Part shown: in pieces, positions 22,649 through 30,488 of the stretch | Layout: the number at the start of each line of letters is the position of its first letter | How positions within the stretch are numbered: position 1 is the stretch's first letter | Assembly: GCA_041649615.1 (NCBI GenBank) | Contig: JBAZMT010000007.1 | Location: forward strand, 1 to 38,142 | Length of the DNA: 38,142 nt | Direction of reading: 5' to 3' | DNA from: JALOAR01 sp041649615 | Lineage (GTDB): Bacteria > Patescibacteriota > Minisyncoccia > UBA6257 > Colwellbacteraceae | Program-made: the position numbers and the translations under genes | The notes under the pieces: model-generated | Told to the model about the DNA's origin: nothing | Database searches by the model: none | What the model saw: the letters and a program-made list of their open reading frames with translations, nothing else

Positions 22649-23576
22649 TCAAATTGCCATGGTAGTAGGCGGTGCGGGGTTCATAGGATCGCATTTGGTC
22701 GAGGCGCTACTGATCAGAGGATTAACGCCAGTGGTTGTCGACAACTTCTCGCTCGGTGGGTTCTCTAACCTGCCAGAAGGAGTTGTGTCTTTGGATGTCG
22801 ACGCAACAGATCACGAGTCACTCGGTGGAGTACTCGCCAGGTGGGAACCCGACGTCGTGTTCAACCTGGCCGTAGTCCCGTTACCAGCGTCGCTCAGTGA
22901 TCCGAAGGGCACGTTCGATGAGAACGTCCAGATCGTATCGACGTTATGCGAGCTACACCGCGCTGGCATGTACGACACGCTGGTACATTTCTCGTCCAGT
23001 GAGGTGTACGGATCCGTGGCGCGGTACCCACAGGACGAGGCGCATCCCCTTAATGGGTGTACCCCATACGCTGCAAGCAAGGCGGCTGGCGATCTGCTCA
23101 TCCAGTCATATGCCCGCACGTTTGGTATGGACTTTGTCATCGTCAGGCCATTCAACACCATAGGCGAGCGGCAGAACTCCGGGTCATATGCAGGCGTCGT
23201 GCCAGCTACCATAATACGGTGTCTCAGAGGCGAACCGGCCGTGATCCACGGCGACGGCGAGTTCACCAGGGATTACAGTTATGTCGGCGACGTAGTGAAT
23301 GCCGCCATCGATCTATATGCCACACCAGCTGCCCACGGCGAGATAACAAACATTGGGAGCGGGGTCGAGATCAGCGTCAGCGAGATTATCTCGTACATAT
23401 GCGAGTTGTTCGACGATCACCCCATCATCCACGACAGCGACAGACCGGGGGATGTGGCCAGGATGTGTGCTGGCACAGCGAAGGCGCGTGCATTAATTGG
23501 TTATGCGCCGGCCATATCGTTCGAGGACGCAATCGAGCGAACCGTTTTGTGGTACGTCAAGAACTGGAGGGACTGA
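22641..23576 (+). CDS. NAD-dependent nucleotide-sugar epimerase/dehydratase
   Basis: A 311-residue extended short-chain dehydrogenase. Cofactor motif GGAGFIGS at 10-17 with D34 for NAD binding, catalytic S118-S120 region, Y143 and K147 (YAASK), then RPFNTIGERQ and the substrate-side RDYSYVGDV. Length and motifs fit UDP-glucose 4-epimerase-like enzymes that interconvert UDP-Glc/GlcNAc and UDP-Gal/GalNAc or make related sugars; the exact substrate cannot be read. GTG start overlapping the OB-fold gene. First enzyme of the rightward glycan cassette. Confidence 0.85.
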   Translation: MSNQIAMVVGGAGFIGSHLVEALLIRGLTPVVVDNFSLGGFSNLPEGVVSLDVDATDHESLGGVLARWEPDVVFNLAVVPLPASLSDPKGTFDENVQIVSTLCELHRAGMYDTLVHFSSSEVYGSVARYPQDEAHPLNGCTPYAASKAAGDLLIQSYARTFGMDFVIVRPFNTIGERQNSGSYAGVVPATIIRCLRGEPAVIHGDGEFTRDYSYVGDVVNAAIDLYATPAAHGEITNIGSGVEISVSEIISYICELFDDHPIIHDSDRPGDVARMCAGTAKARALIGYAPAISFEDAIERTVLWYVKNWRD

Positions 23577-23577
23577 A

Positions 23578-24558
23578 ATGACCAGATATAAGTACTGTCT
23601 GTTCAGCGGTATGGATCCAGACGAGACCAAATCGTCAGATTTCGTCATGGGCGGTCTGTTCGCCTGGGAGAAAGCGTTCCACGTACACGGCGGCCGGGGG
23701 TGTCACTCTTCGAACCTGTCGAAAGACCTCATGGAAGAGTTCGACATCATACATGTCAACTACACCCCTGGTAATGCGAGCTACATTGCTTCGATACGGG
23801 ACGTACTAGGCGAGAGCGATACCAAGATCATCGCCAACGTCGACTTCAGTGTAGGTCTCTGGAATAACATCGACCCGTTTATAATGCGGCAGCAGCTAAG
23901 CCTGGCAGATTTCGTGTTCCATGTCGAGCCAGTCGGCGCCAACATCTTGTCTGGATTGCTTGACCGGGACGTGCCGAACATACCGCACCCAGTTGACGTA
24001 GAGCGCATCTCAGAGCACAGGCACGGTTCGTCGCCGCCGCCGATGGCTGCATGCCAGTATCACAGATACATGTATACGTGGCATCCATATTTTTATGCAA
24101 CGTATCCGTTCAGGCGCGGCGATGACATCAAGCTCCGTGTTGCGCTGATGAACCACACGCCGGGAGGCATAGCCCTGCCGCTCGACGCCTACTTCGACGA
24201 GGTGATAGGTCGTGGCCCATACTCTGGGTACATCGACATACTGTCCAGGTTCAATTTCAACATGGACATCACGGCGGATTACACGTATGGCCGTGGCGTC
24301 GTCGAGGCAGCAGCACTGGGCGTGCCGACCATTGGATCGGGCACAATCGATGCCATGAGGACGCTATTCCCAGATCTGATAGTCAAACCATACGATATCA
24401 GAACGATGCACACGTTGATCATGGGTCTGCTAACAGACGGCGAATTTGCCACCGATGTCTCGGATTTGGGTAAGTCGATGTGCGGTATATATAGCATCAA
24501 AGCGAGCTATAGCCGACTGGTCGAGCATCTGGAGGAGACATGTCTGAGCAAGTCCTGA
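23578..24558 (+). CDS. Glycosyltransferase (GT4/GT-B-like)
   Basis: A 326-residue protein starting one base after the epimerase stop (ATG at 23578, preceded by GGAGGGACTGAA); an in-frame ATG at 23497 would lie inside the epimerase. GT-B features: NIPHPVDVERI near 134-144, like the IPHGVD..RF loop, and YGRGVVEAAALGVPTIGS at 237-254, the nucleotide-sugar-binding motif. It is smaller than usual, and the N-terminal Rossmann half is divergent. Would transfer a sugar from a nucleotide donor to a growing glycan. Last 19 bases overlap the next gene. Confidence 0.75.
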   Translation: MTRYKYCLFSGMDPDETKSSDFVMGGLFAWEKAFHVHGGRGCHSSNLSKDLMEEFDIIHVNYTPGNASYIASIRDVLGESDTKIIANVDFSVGLWNNIDPFIMRQQLSLADFVFHVEPVGANILSGLLDRDVPNIPHPVDVERISEHRHGSSPPPMAACQYHRYMYTWHPYFYATYPFRRGDDIKLRVALMNHTPGGIALPLDAYFDEVIGRGPYSGYIDILSRFNFNMDITADYTYGRGVVEAAALGVPTIGSGTIDAMRTLFPDLIVKPYDIRTMHTLIMGLLTDGEFATDVSDLGKSMCGIYSIKASYSRLVEHLEETCLSKS

Positions 24559-25505
24559 TTGTACCCAGTCTCTCGCCTGGCTGTGGCGGCCAGGATTCCG
24601 GCAACCAGGGGTATCTCACTGCCAGTGCGATGCGCAGGCATCTCGGCTGGGACGCACGGTCGGTGGTCTTCTTCGAGAACTATCTCAGATACGACACTGA
24701 TTTCGTCATCGGTCGCAATGCTACACCACAGTCTGTTCTCGATTACGCCAAAGACTGCAGCTTTTTCGTGTTCATGGACGGGTACGTGGACGAGCAGTAT
24801 CTTCCCATGAGGCAGTTTCTGACCCCGACCAATCACTGTATCGTGGGGGTGGGGTCGGCCCTTCGGAGGAACGTCCATCACACTCTAATGGACCAGATCA
24901 CGTTGGGTACAAAGGTGGTCGTCCCGCCGCAGGACGAATCGCTGTGCACCACATTATGCGGCGTACCGTTCGACTTTGTTATAGTCGACATCGAGGAGAT
25001 CGAATCGCTGGCGCGGGAGAAGAACGACGAGTTCACGGTGTGCTACGCCCACACTCATTCGATGCTGAAAGGCGATGACATCATCGGCCGTCTCAAACAG
25101 GATCTCCCATATATAAAGTTCGAGGAGATCCGTAATATGCCATGGCGAAAAGCGATCGAGGCTAAGTCCAGGTGCCACGTCGTGCTAGACGATTTCGTTC
25201 TACCGACGTACGGGCTGAACGTGCTCGAGGCAGGGATCCTGGGTCAGCACGTAATAAGCAGGATCGGCCCATGGGTATATATGATATACCCAGATTTCCC
25301 GTTCGCGTCAGTGGATCCGAACTGCGCTGACATATACGATAGCATGTACGATGCTGCATACGACCAGTTAATTGCCTTAAACGATGCGCCGGAAATGTGG
25401 GAGCAGCGGCTCGGAACTGCGAACCAGTGGGTTCACGACCACCATAGTTCCAACGCAGTAGCAAACAAGTGGAGGTGGTTCTTGAAATGGATGAAAAGCC
25501 AGTAG
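24540..25505 (+). CDS. Second glycosyltransferase-like protein
   Basis: A 321-residue protein. N-terminal GGQDSGNQGYLTASAMRRHLGW resembles the acceptor-side opening of GT-B enzymes; YGLNVLEAGILGQHVIS at 224-240 matches the E-containing donor-binding motif. Aromatic C-terminal helix ends KWRWFLKWMKSQ, basic and amphipathic, which could sit on the membrane where lipid-linked glycans are built. Start ATG overlaps the previous gene; GGAGGAGAC precedes it. Two adjacent transferases suggest a two-step addition. Confidence 0.7.
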   Translation: MSEQVLIVPSLSPGCGGQDSGNQGYLTASAMRRHLGWDARSVVFFENYLRYDTDFVIGRNATPQSVLDYAKDCSFFVFMDGYVDEQYLPMRQFLTPTNHCIVGVGSALRRNVHHTLMDQITLGTKVVVPPQDESLCTTLCGVPFDFVIVDIEEIESLAREKNDEFTVCYAHTHSMLKGDDIIGRLKQDLPYIKFEEIRNMPWRKAIEAKSRCHVVLDDFVLPTYGLNVLEAGILGQHVISRIGPWVYMIYPDFPFASVDPNCADIYDSMYDAAYDQLIALNDAPEMWEQRLGTANQWVHDHHSSNAVANKWRWFLKWMKSQ

Positions 25506-25690
25506 TTTACTATACCAGGTCCTGTCCAAACTGCCACGCCCTAATGGAACGACTGACGAGCTTCGGCATCGAGTTCGAGACCCGTGACCTGTGTGATCCG
25601 GATACTCTAACCGATCTCAGGTGCAATGGGTGCTTTGCCATGCAGGCTCCGATCCTGCAGATTGGAGATATGTATTTCTGGGTGGTATGA
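25487..25690 (+). CDS. Glutaredoxin-like protein
   Basis: A 67-residue thioredoxin-fold protein: strand PVVYYTRS, active-site CPNC at about 12-15, then FETRDL and QAPILQIGDMYF with the cis-proline typical of the family. An extra CNGC sits just before it. Small archaeal glutaredoxins reduce disulfides with varied electron donors. The ATG at 25487 follows GTGGAGGTGG, which lies inside the end of the transferase gene. Placed among sugar genes it may support another enzyme; that link is unclear. Confidence 0.75.
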   Translation: MDEKPVVYYTRSCPNCHALMERLTSFGIEFETRDLCDPDTLTDLRCNGCFAMQAPILQIGDMYFWVV

Positions 25691-26187
25691 TGGCGCGAGT
25701 TACACCGCATATCGGATGTGACTTGTTTAAGACCGATGGGGTTGTGTACCTCAAAAACGAGGATAATATCCACTTCGGAGGTGATGTGTTCATAGGGCAT
25801 GGCACGTTCATCGATGGGTATCACGAAGGCGATGGTATCGAGATAGGTAACAACACGTGGATTGGCCAAGGGTGCTACATACATGCTGCTGGCGGTGTAT
25901 ACGTGTCTGATCATGTTGGCATCGGGCCTTGCTCAAAGATATTCAGTTCAGTGCATTCTCTCTCCCCACACTCGGTTATAACACGTAACCCTGTTGTCAT
26001 GGCCAGTGTGCATGTTTCGCGTGGCGTTGATATTGGAATCGGTTCCATCATTATGCCAGGCGTTACCGTCGGCGAGGATGCCCAGATCGGTGCCGGCTCA
26101 GTTGTAGCTCATCACGTCGATCCGTGCACCGTTGTTGCAGGAAATCCTGCTAAGTTTATCAGGAGGAGAACTCATGAAGTGCAGTAG
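25687..26187 (+). CDS. Left-handed beta-helix acyltransferase (sugar O-/N-acetyltransferase type)
   Basis: A 166-residue hexapeptide-repeat protein: IEIGNNTWIGQGCYI, VSDHVGIGPCSKIF, HVSRGVDIGIGSIIMPGVTVGEDAQIGAGSVVAHHVDP, ending in TVVAGNPAKFIRRR. The isoleucine-rich ladder and the VVAGNPAK end are typical of acetyl-CoA-dependent sugar acetyltransferases, which work as trimers. Catalytic His candidates are in SVHSLSPHS. Coupled to the glutaredoxin by ATGA at 25687. Likely decorates a sugar of the cassette with an acetyl group. Confidence 0.85.
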   Translation: MMARVTPHIGCDLFKTDGVVYLKNEDNIHFGGDVFIGHGTFIDGYHEGDGIEIGNNTWIGQGCYIHAAGGVYVSDHVGIGPCSKIFSSVHSLSPHSVITRNPVVMASVHVSRGVDIGIGSIIMPGVTVGEDAQIGAGSVVAHHVDPCTVVAGNPAKFIRRRTHEVQ

Positions 26188-27259
26188 ATGTGTTATGGAC
26201 GATACGGTGCCAGGCATAACCATTGACGCAGACGGAATTTGTAACCTGTGCCACCAGCACGATCATATGTCTGCCGCCCATCCAATAGGTGGATTCAGGC
26301 ATATCGCCGAACGCATGGGGAAGAAGTGCATTGTCGGCCTGTCGGGCGGAAAGGACAGCTCGTACACGCTCTACCTCATGAAAGAGGTGTATGGACTAAA
26401 CCCAATTGCGGTAACGTTCGACAATGGGTGGTCGACGCAGACAGCGACCAGGAACATCGAGGCCATGACCGAGGCGCTCGGCGTTCCCCGTATAACGGTG
26501 AAGACCAACTGCGCGGCATCAGACGACACCATGAAAGCGTTCATCAGAGCCGGCCTGCCAGACGTCGAGGCAGTGACCGACATTTCATTTATAGCAGGGC
26601 TATACAACGTCGCGTCCACGTTCGGTATCAAGAACATAGTCCTCGGTAGCAGCTTCCGCACAGAAGGCATAACCCCGCATGGGATGTTCTACTTCGACGC
26701 GAAGTACGTCGACGACGTACACAAGAAGCACGGCGATCGACCAGACGAGTCAGTTTCGATGCTATGGCTTCGACCATGGCTGAAATGGATGGTCGTGGAC
26801 AAGATCAAGCGATTTAACCCACTATACTACGAAGACTACGATAACGAAGCGGCAAAGGATTTCCTTCACGACGAGTTCGGATGGACCTGGTATGGTGGGC
26901 ATCACCGTGAGAACATCATAACCGAGTGGAACAACAACTACTGGCTGTACCACAAGTTCGGCACAGATCTTCGTGAGGTCGAATACTCGGCTCTGATTCG
27001 GTCACACCAGATGGACCGCGACCAGGCGTTGGATCTGCTTCGTCGGCCACCGGACGTGGCGCAGGACACGATCGAGACGGTGTGTAAGCGGCTCGGCATG
27101 ACCATCGAGGAGCACAACTATTGCGTGGCCAGCCAGCCAGGCGATAGATCCCAGTACACAACGTACAGACCAACGTTCCGCGCACTGAGACCACTGTTCT
27201 GGTCGCTGGCCAGAATGAACATGGTTCCGTGGTCGTTCTATGACAAGTACTGCCGGTGA
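26174..27259 (+). CDS. N-acetyl sugar amidotransferase (WbpG/PseA-like)
   Basis: A 361-residue protein. N-terminal zinc-type motif C3-x2-C6...C23-x2-C26 followed by PP-loop ATPase motif SGGKDS at 57-62 (VGLSGGKDSSYTLYLMKEVYG), the order that defines N-acetyl sugar amidotransferases. These convert an N-acetyl group to an acetamidino group on uronic or nonulosonic acids using ATP and ammonia, generally supplied by HisH/HisF-like partners. No such partner is in the window. ATG at 26174 follows AGGAGGAG. With the WbpE/B/D/A operon at 31-35 kb it suggests an acetamidino-uronate in the virus's glycan; a host pathway may also use it. Confidence 0.85.
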   Translation: MKCSRCVMDDTVPGITIDADGICNLCHQHDHMSAAHPIGGFRHIAERMGKKCIVGLSGGKDSSYTLYLMKEVYGLNPIAVTFDNGWSTQTATRNIEAMTEALGVPRITVKTNCAASDDTMKAFIRAGLPDVEAVTDISFIAGLYNVASTFGIKNIVLGSSFRTEGITPHGMFYFDAKYVDDVHKKHGDRPDESVSMLWLRPWLKWMVVDKIKRFNPLYYEDYDNEAAKDFLHDEFGWTWYGGHHRENIITEWNNNYWLYHKFGTDLREVEYSALIRSHQMDRDQALDLLRRPPDVAQDTIETVCKRLGMTIEEHNYCVASQPGDRSQYTTYRPTFRALRPLFWSLARMNMVPWSFYDKYCR

Positions 27260-27261
27260 CG

Positions 27262-27271
27262 CTTATATAAG
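27262..27271 (+). promoter_or_regulatory. TATA box of the exported-protein gene at 27314
   Basis: CTTATATAAG is an archaeal TATA box lying 48 bases before the ATG at 27314. The expected transcription start leaves a leader of about 22 bases with TAGGAGTGG, so this gene has its own leadered transcript right after the sugar cassette. Confidence 0.55.
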
Positions 27272-27313
27272 ATGCAAACCTGCCATTACTCATCACCCTA
27301 TAGGAGTGGTATC

Positions 27314-28063
27314 ATGAGAAAAGAACTAACCGCAATGTTGGTCGTCGGTGTCGCCCTCGTCGGCATGACCGGCGCTGCCAACTACATGTACGAGACGACC
27401 CAGATAAAGGGCGTAGGCTACGACAACGCTGAGGTGATAACACAGACACAACCGGGTCTGGCCGGGAACAAGCTGGTGTTCAAACAGGCCGGGTCGGGCA
27501 CGGTCGCACAGGACAAGCGAGAGCTCGAGGTGGAACGGGATCCATTCGGTCCAGAGTGCTCAGATGCAGATGACAACGAACGTTCCTGCTGCGTAGATTA
27601 TATCAACTTCACCCAGCAGGCCGAGTTGGAGTATCAGCCCGTGAGCTACCAGACCGGGACCTACGACGAGAAGTGGATATCCAAGCTGTGTACCCAGAAC
27701 TACTACATCGGAGCTGTAGCGGTTGAGATGTACACCCACGCCGAGCACCTCCAGAAGAACACCGAGGTCAAGACCAGAAGGGACTGCGGGGTATGGGAAA
27801 ACTGCGACGATAACGCGGATGACTGCACTGGCTGCGGAGACTGCACCGGCGCCCTCGAGGCCAACTTCAACTCCAACATCATCGGTGTCGCCCACATCGG
27901 CTGGCTTTCCAGGGATGTCAGCACCAACTGCAAGGGCAGGCACTACGAGTATGGTAGGTCAGTGGAGGATATGACTGGTGTCTTCTCCATCGAGAAGTTC
28001 ATCCAGTTATGGGGCAATGGCACATGCGGGACAGTACAAGTCGAGTGGCTCCCATGTTTGTGA
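27314..28063 (+). CDS. Exported or membrane-anchored Cys-rich protein
   Basis: A 249-residue protein. Residues 1-22 are an N-terminal signal or anchor (basic RKE, then LTAMLVVGVALVGMTGAAN). The mature part has many cysteines, including a C-x3-C-like cluster (DDCTGCGDCTGA), typical of disulfide-stabilised extracellular or virion surface proteins. Asn-x-Ser/Thr sites (NFT, NGT) are available for N-glycosylation, which fits the adjacent glycan genes. ATG at 27314 follows TAGGAGTGG. High C/G codon bias as in the capsid-like genes suggests strong expression. Probable virion surface or spike protein. Confidence 0.65.
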   Translation: MRKELTAMLVVGVALVGMTGAANYMYETTQIKGVGYDNAEVITQTQPGLAGNKLVFKQAGSGTVAQDKRELEVERDPFGPECSDADDNERSCCVDYINFTQQAELEYQPVSYQTGTYDEKWISKLCTQNYYIGAVAVEMYTHAEHLQKNTEVKTRRDCGVWENCDDNADDCTGCGDCTGALEANFNSNIIGVAHIGWLSRDVSTNCKGRHYEYGRSVEDMTGVFSIEKFIQLWGNGTCGTVQVEWLPCL

Positions 28064-28081
28064 TCGTATGACACGACGCAA

Positions 28082-28109
28082 GATGCGCAATCTTTAAATG
28101 GGATGCGCA
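28082..28109. promoter_or_regulatory. Paired GATGCGCA sites flanking the TATA box of the nuclease gene
   Basis: GATGCGCA occurs at 28082-28089 and 28102-28109, exactly 20 bases apart (two helical turns), with the TATA-like CTTTAAAT (28092-28099) between them. The core TGCGCA is itself palindromic. The TATA centre is 27 bases before the ATG at 28123 (leaderless). The arrangement looks like an operator that would occlude TBP binding. Confidence 0.5.
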
Positions 28110-28122
28110 TCTATATCTTTTT

Positions 28123-28713
28123 ATGGAACCGCTTAAGAAGTGTGGCTGCGCCACATGCGCTGACCCTTGGAAACCCATATCGATGTTCTCAAGGGACAAG
28201 CATCAGCCAGATGGCTTGAATAACAAATGCCGGATTTGCTGTAAAGAAGCGTGGTCGAAATACTCTGCTAAGAAGTTCGGTGCCAAACCGATGACCGAAA
28301 ACAAAGAATGTTCTCAGTACCTCGGCATCGTCGTTGCCGAGAAGTTATTGAGCCATGTGTTCAAGAACGTAGAACGATTTCCGCTACACCATCATGGCTA
28401 TGACTTCATATGCGGCGGCGGTTTTAAAATTGATGTCAAATCGTCTGACATCATTAGCAGGACGAAAAACGCACAGCAATGGCAATTTGACATCAGGAAT
28501 AACAGGGAATGTGATTATTTTCTTTGCATAGCATTTAACCGCGCCAAGTTGGAGCCTCTAAAAATGTGGTTGATCCCCAACAGAGTCGTTTCGCATCTCA
28601 AGACGCTTTCGATAGGGAGAAAGAATTTCAGTAAATGGGCGAAATACGAGCAACCAATCGATAAAGCGTTGGCGTGTTGCGCGTCCATGAAAAGCAATGA
28701 CGGGGAGGCATGA
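28123..28713 (+). CDS. PD-(D/E)XK-type endonuclease with N-terminal zinc finger (homing-endonuclease-like)
   Basis: A 196-residue protein. Zinc-finger residues C7-G-C9, C12, then DGLNNKC36-x2-C39-C40, a layout common in free-standing phage and homing endonucleases. Residues about 90-140 fit a PD-(D/E)XK core: GYDF (D94), GFKIDVKSS (D104, K106), DYFLCIAF. Such enzymes cut DNA at defined sites and spread by copying themselves into cut genomes. Sequence here is visibly richer in A/T than the surrounding sugar and virion genes, consistent with later insertion. Leaderless start at 28123. Followed by an overlapping second gene. Confidence 0.7.
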   Translation: MEPLKKCGCATCADPWKPISMFSRDKHQPDGLNNKCRICCKEAWSKYSAKKFGAKPMTENKECSQYLGIVVAEKLLSHVFKNVERFPLHHHGYDFICGGGFKIDVKSSDIISRTKNAQQWQFDIRNNRECDYFLCIAFNRAKLEPLKMWLIPNRVVSHLKTLSIGRKNFSKWAKYEQPIDKALACCASMKSNDGEA

Positions 28714-28715
28714 TC

Positions 28716-29180
28716 ATGGTACTAGCCCATGTACAGTCGACAATCAGAGATCCAATCGACAGCTCACTGGTTGATGTCGATAGTGGTATATCCAATTTGA
28801 TCGAAATGCTTTGGAGTGCCGGTTTGCACACGTATAATTCTTGCCAGGAGAATCGACCAGGCGCGATGTGGATAGAATTCGCGTGCTCCGCGGAGCTGGA
28901 AGAGTTTCTCAATATGATCGGATCCGAGATAGGAAATGATCTGACAAAATTCGATAATTTGTTTTATCGCATCATCGGCGAGGAAGATACCGATTGCTGG
29001 GTATACTCCATTTGCCCACGCGATTTCCGTGACATTGTGGATCATGAAAAACGCGAGGTCTATACTGACTTTTCGATGCCATGCAGTATAGAATTTAGCG
29101 CGTCGGTTAGGTTTCCGGTGTCCGATTACGACACGATATGTAATCTGTTGCAGCAATCCGTCAAACGCCGCAAATCTTAA
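28716..29180 (+). CDS. Phage-type hypothetical protein with SCQEN motif
   Basis: A 154-residue protein. GGGGAGG lies at good distance from the ATG at 28716; an ATG at 28710 (ATGA overlap) is the alternative. Residues about 18-65 carry VDSGISNLIEMLWSAGLHTYNSCQENRPGAMWIEF, a motif (glycine, then SCQ-N, then a strand with E) found in small phage and bacterial proteins of unknown function. It shares the A/T-richer composition of the nuclease upstream, with which it seems to form one inserted unit. Confidence 0.65.
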   Translation: MVLAHVQSTIRDPIDSSLVDVDSGISNLIEMLWSAGLHTYNSCQENRPGAMWIEFACSAELEEFLNMIGSEIGNDLTKFDNLFYRIIGEEDTDCWVYSICPRDFRDIVDHEKREVYTDFSMPCSIEFSASVRFPVSDYDTICNLLQQSVKRRKS

Positions 29181-29221
29181 AGTACCCACACCACCAACAC
29201 TACCTAGGAGAGAGAGAGACG

Positions 29222-29578
29222 ATGAAGTCCATCATAGCACTTGTGATGATGCTCCTGCTGCTAGTGGGTCTGTCACTTACCCTATCTCTGCTTGTAGCCC
29301 AAGCCTACCCAGAAGAAGTATCAGTCCGCATGGTCGGCCAGAACCATCTCATCGAATGGGGCAACATAACCGACCTCAGCCAGCACGCGATGTTCGCTAC
29401 TGGCCTCCCATATCTCGAGAACGTCCCTCTTCCTATCCACCCTGTTTTTGACCCGCGCGGTTTCTGCGACGTGCGCACTGCCGCTTTACCGCGCCACGCG
29501 CATGACCCTCGGTACGACGAGATCGACGCGCTGGCTGGCAGTCCATTCCCGGCGTTCCCATGGGAAGCTAACGTTTAA
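29222..29578 (+). CDS. Small exported or membrane protein
   Basis: A 118-residue protein with a long hydrophobic N-terminus (SIIALVMMLLLLVGLSLTLSLLVAQAYP) that is a signal peptide or single anchor, followed by a soluble part with one N-glycosylation sequon (NIT) and a Pro-rich end (LPIHPVFDPRG, SPFPAFPWE). AGGAGAGAGAGAGACG precedes the ATG, with a TATA-like CTTAAAGTA about 43 bases upstream. Codon choice returns to the C/G-rich style of the virion genes. Possible virion or envelope component. Confidence 0.55.
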   Translation: MKSIIALVMMLLLLVGLSLTLSLLVAQAYPEEVSVRMVGQNHLIEWGNITDLSQHAMFATGLPYLENVPLPIHPVFDPRGFCDVRTAALPRHAHDPRYDEIDALAGSPFPAFPWEANV

Positions 29579-29581
29579 GTA
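29574..29581 (+). promoter_or_regulatory. TATA box of the gene at 29604
   Basis: TTTAAGTA, overlapping the stop codon of the upstream gene, is centred about 27 bases before the ATG at 29604. No ribosome-binding sequence precedes that ATG, as expected for a leaderless gene. Confidence 0.55.
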
Positions 29582-29603
29582 TTCTGCACCCGTTTGTACC
29601 TAT

Positions 29604-30071
29604 ATGCCCGAAGATAAAACGTGTGTTGATGAAATCGGGGAGGACGGGATCAACGACAACGCGTTCCTCAATTGTATCCCAGTAACCGACCCGGCAGTGA
29701 TAAACCACGCTCGAGGTGGGTTCATCGCAGGTGGACTATCGATAAAATCGTTCGTCGCTAACTGGGACGAGATCAAGGACATCGACGACCTGCTCGATCT
29801 GAAGCTGAACGAAAATAAGATCGCGACACATCGCGCGATCTACGGGGACAAGGGGATCCTGATCGGCCAGGGCGTGACGACAGCAAGGATGACCAGAGAC
29901 GAGTTCAAGGAGGCACACGACGGCATCGATGGCCTCTGGGTGTGGGCAGCCAGATCCAAGTACCTCGAGGTAGTCGGCCCAGGTGTCACCATTCAGAACG
30001 AAAAGAAACCCGACCCGGCGGATGTCATCCGGATCGGTGGCAAGACCGGGCTACGCAGCATAAAGCGGTGA
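29604..30071 (+). CDS. Hypothetical soluble protein, 155 aa
   Basis: Leaderless start at 29604; the frame is open from 29448 but there it overlaps the exported-protein gene. Mixed alpha/beta with two cysteines near the start, a middle segment FVANWDEIKDIDDLLDLKLNENK and a C-terminal half rich in strands and turns (GILIGQGVTTARMTRDEF, GLWVWAARSKYLEVVGPGVTI). No family recognised. It abuts the next gene (six bases), whose product has a somewhat similar middle part. Confidence 0.55.
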   Translation: MPEDKTCVDEIGEDGINDNAFLNCIPVTDPAVINHARGGFIAGGLSIKSFVANWDEIKDIDDLLDLKLNENKIATHRAIYGDKGILIGQGVTTARMTRDEFKEAHDGIDGLWVWAARSKYLEVVGPGVTIQNEKKPDPADVIRIGGKTGLRSIKR

Positions 30072-30076
30072 CCAAA

Positions 30077-30460
30077 ATGGAACAGATAATCACAGGCGGA
30101 GCCAAAACGCCACTACCTGGTGGAGCCAGAATAACTGACCCGAGAATCAATATTCCGGACCTATTCACCAACTGGGCGAATTCAAAGAATGGATTCGACC
30201 TGGAAGTGGACACGATTCTCGTAGGCAAGCTCGGATCAGACGTATTGCTCAAGGATCCAAAGTCCGGCGCGTTCCTATCCGTGTCGGCCTGGGAGAAGAA
30301 ACATGGTGAAAATGGGATCCTCAAACTCGGGATCCGGGAGTTTTTCATGGCCAGGTTCGGGGCAGGTTCGCATGGGCAGCTGGATAGCGACGGTGTATAT
30401 CACATCGTCGATGTCGGCTTCCCAGATAAGTCCGTCGACAAGCATAGTATGGTAGAGTAG
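30077..30460 (+). CDS. Hypothetical soluble protein, 127 aa
   Basis: A 127-residue protein, second of a pair with the preceding gene. ITDPRINIPDLFTNWANSKNGFDLEVDTILVGKLG loosely parallels the middle of its neighbour, hinting at a duplicated origin, though identity is low. Later parts: SDVLLKDPKSGAFLSVSAWEKK and REFFMARFGAG. The stop lies in a strong hairpin. Function unknown; position beside exported proteins and the glycan operon is the only context. Confidence 0.5.
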   Translation: MEQIITGGAKTPLPGGARITDPRINIPDLFTNWANSKNGFDLEVDTILVGKLGSDVLLKDPKSGAFLSVSAWEKKHGENGILKLGIREFFMARFGAGSHGQLDSDGVYHIVDVGFPDKSVDKHSMVE

Positions 30461-30479
30461 GGCCACGCCCCTCTACCAT
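30449..30479. terminator. Strong bidirectional hairpin terminator
   Basis: ATGGTAGAG (30449-30457) pairs with CTCTACCAT (30471-30479), and inside it GGGC (30460-30463) pairs with GCCC (30467-30470) around a CAC loop. It contains the stop of the plus-strand gene and lies ten bases from the stop of the convergent aminotransferase gene. Confidence 0.65.
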
Positions 30480-30488
30480 GCCGTCCTA

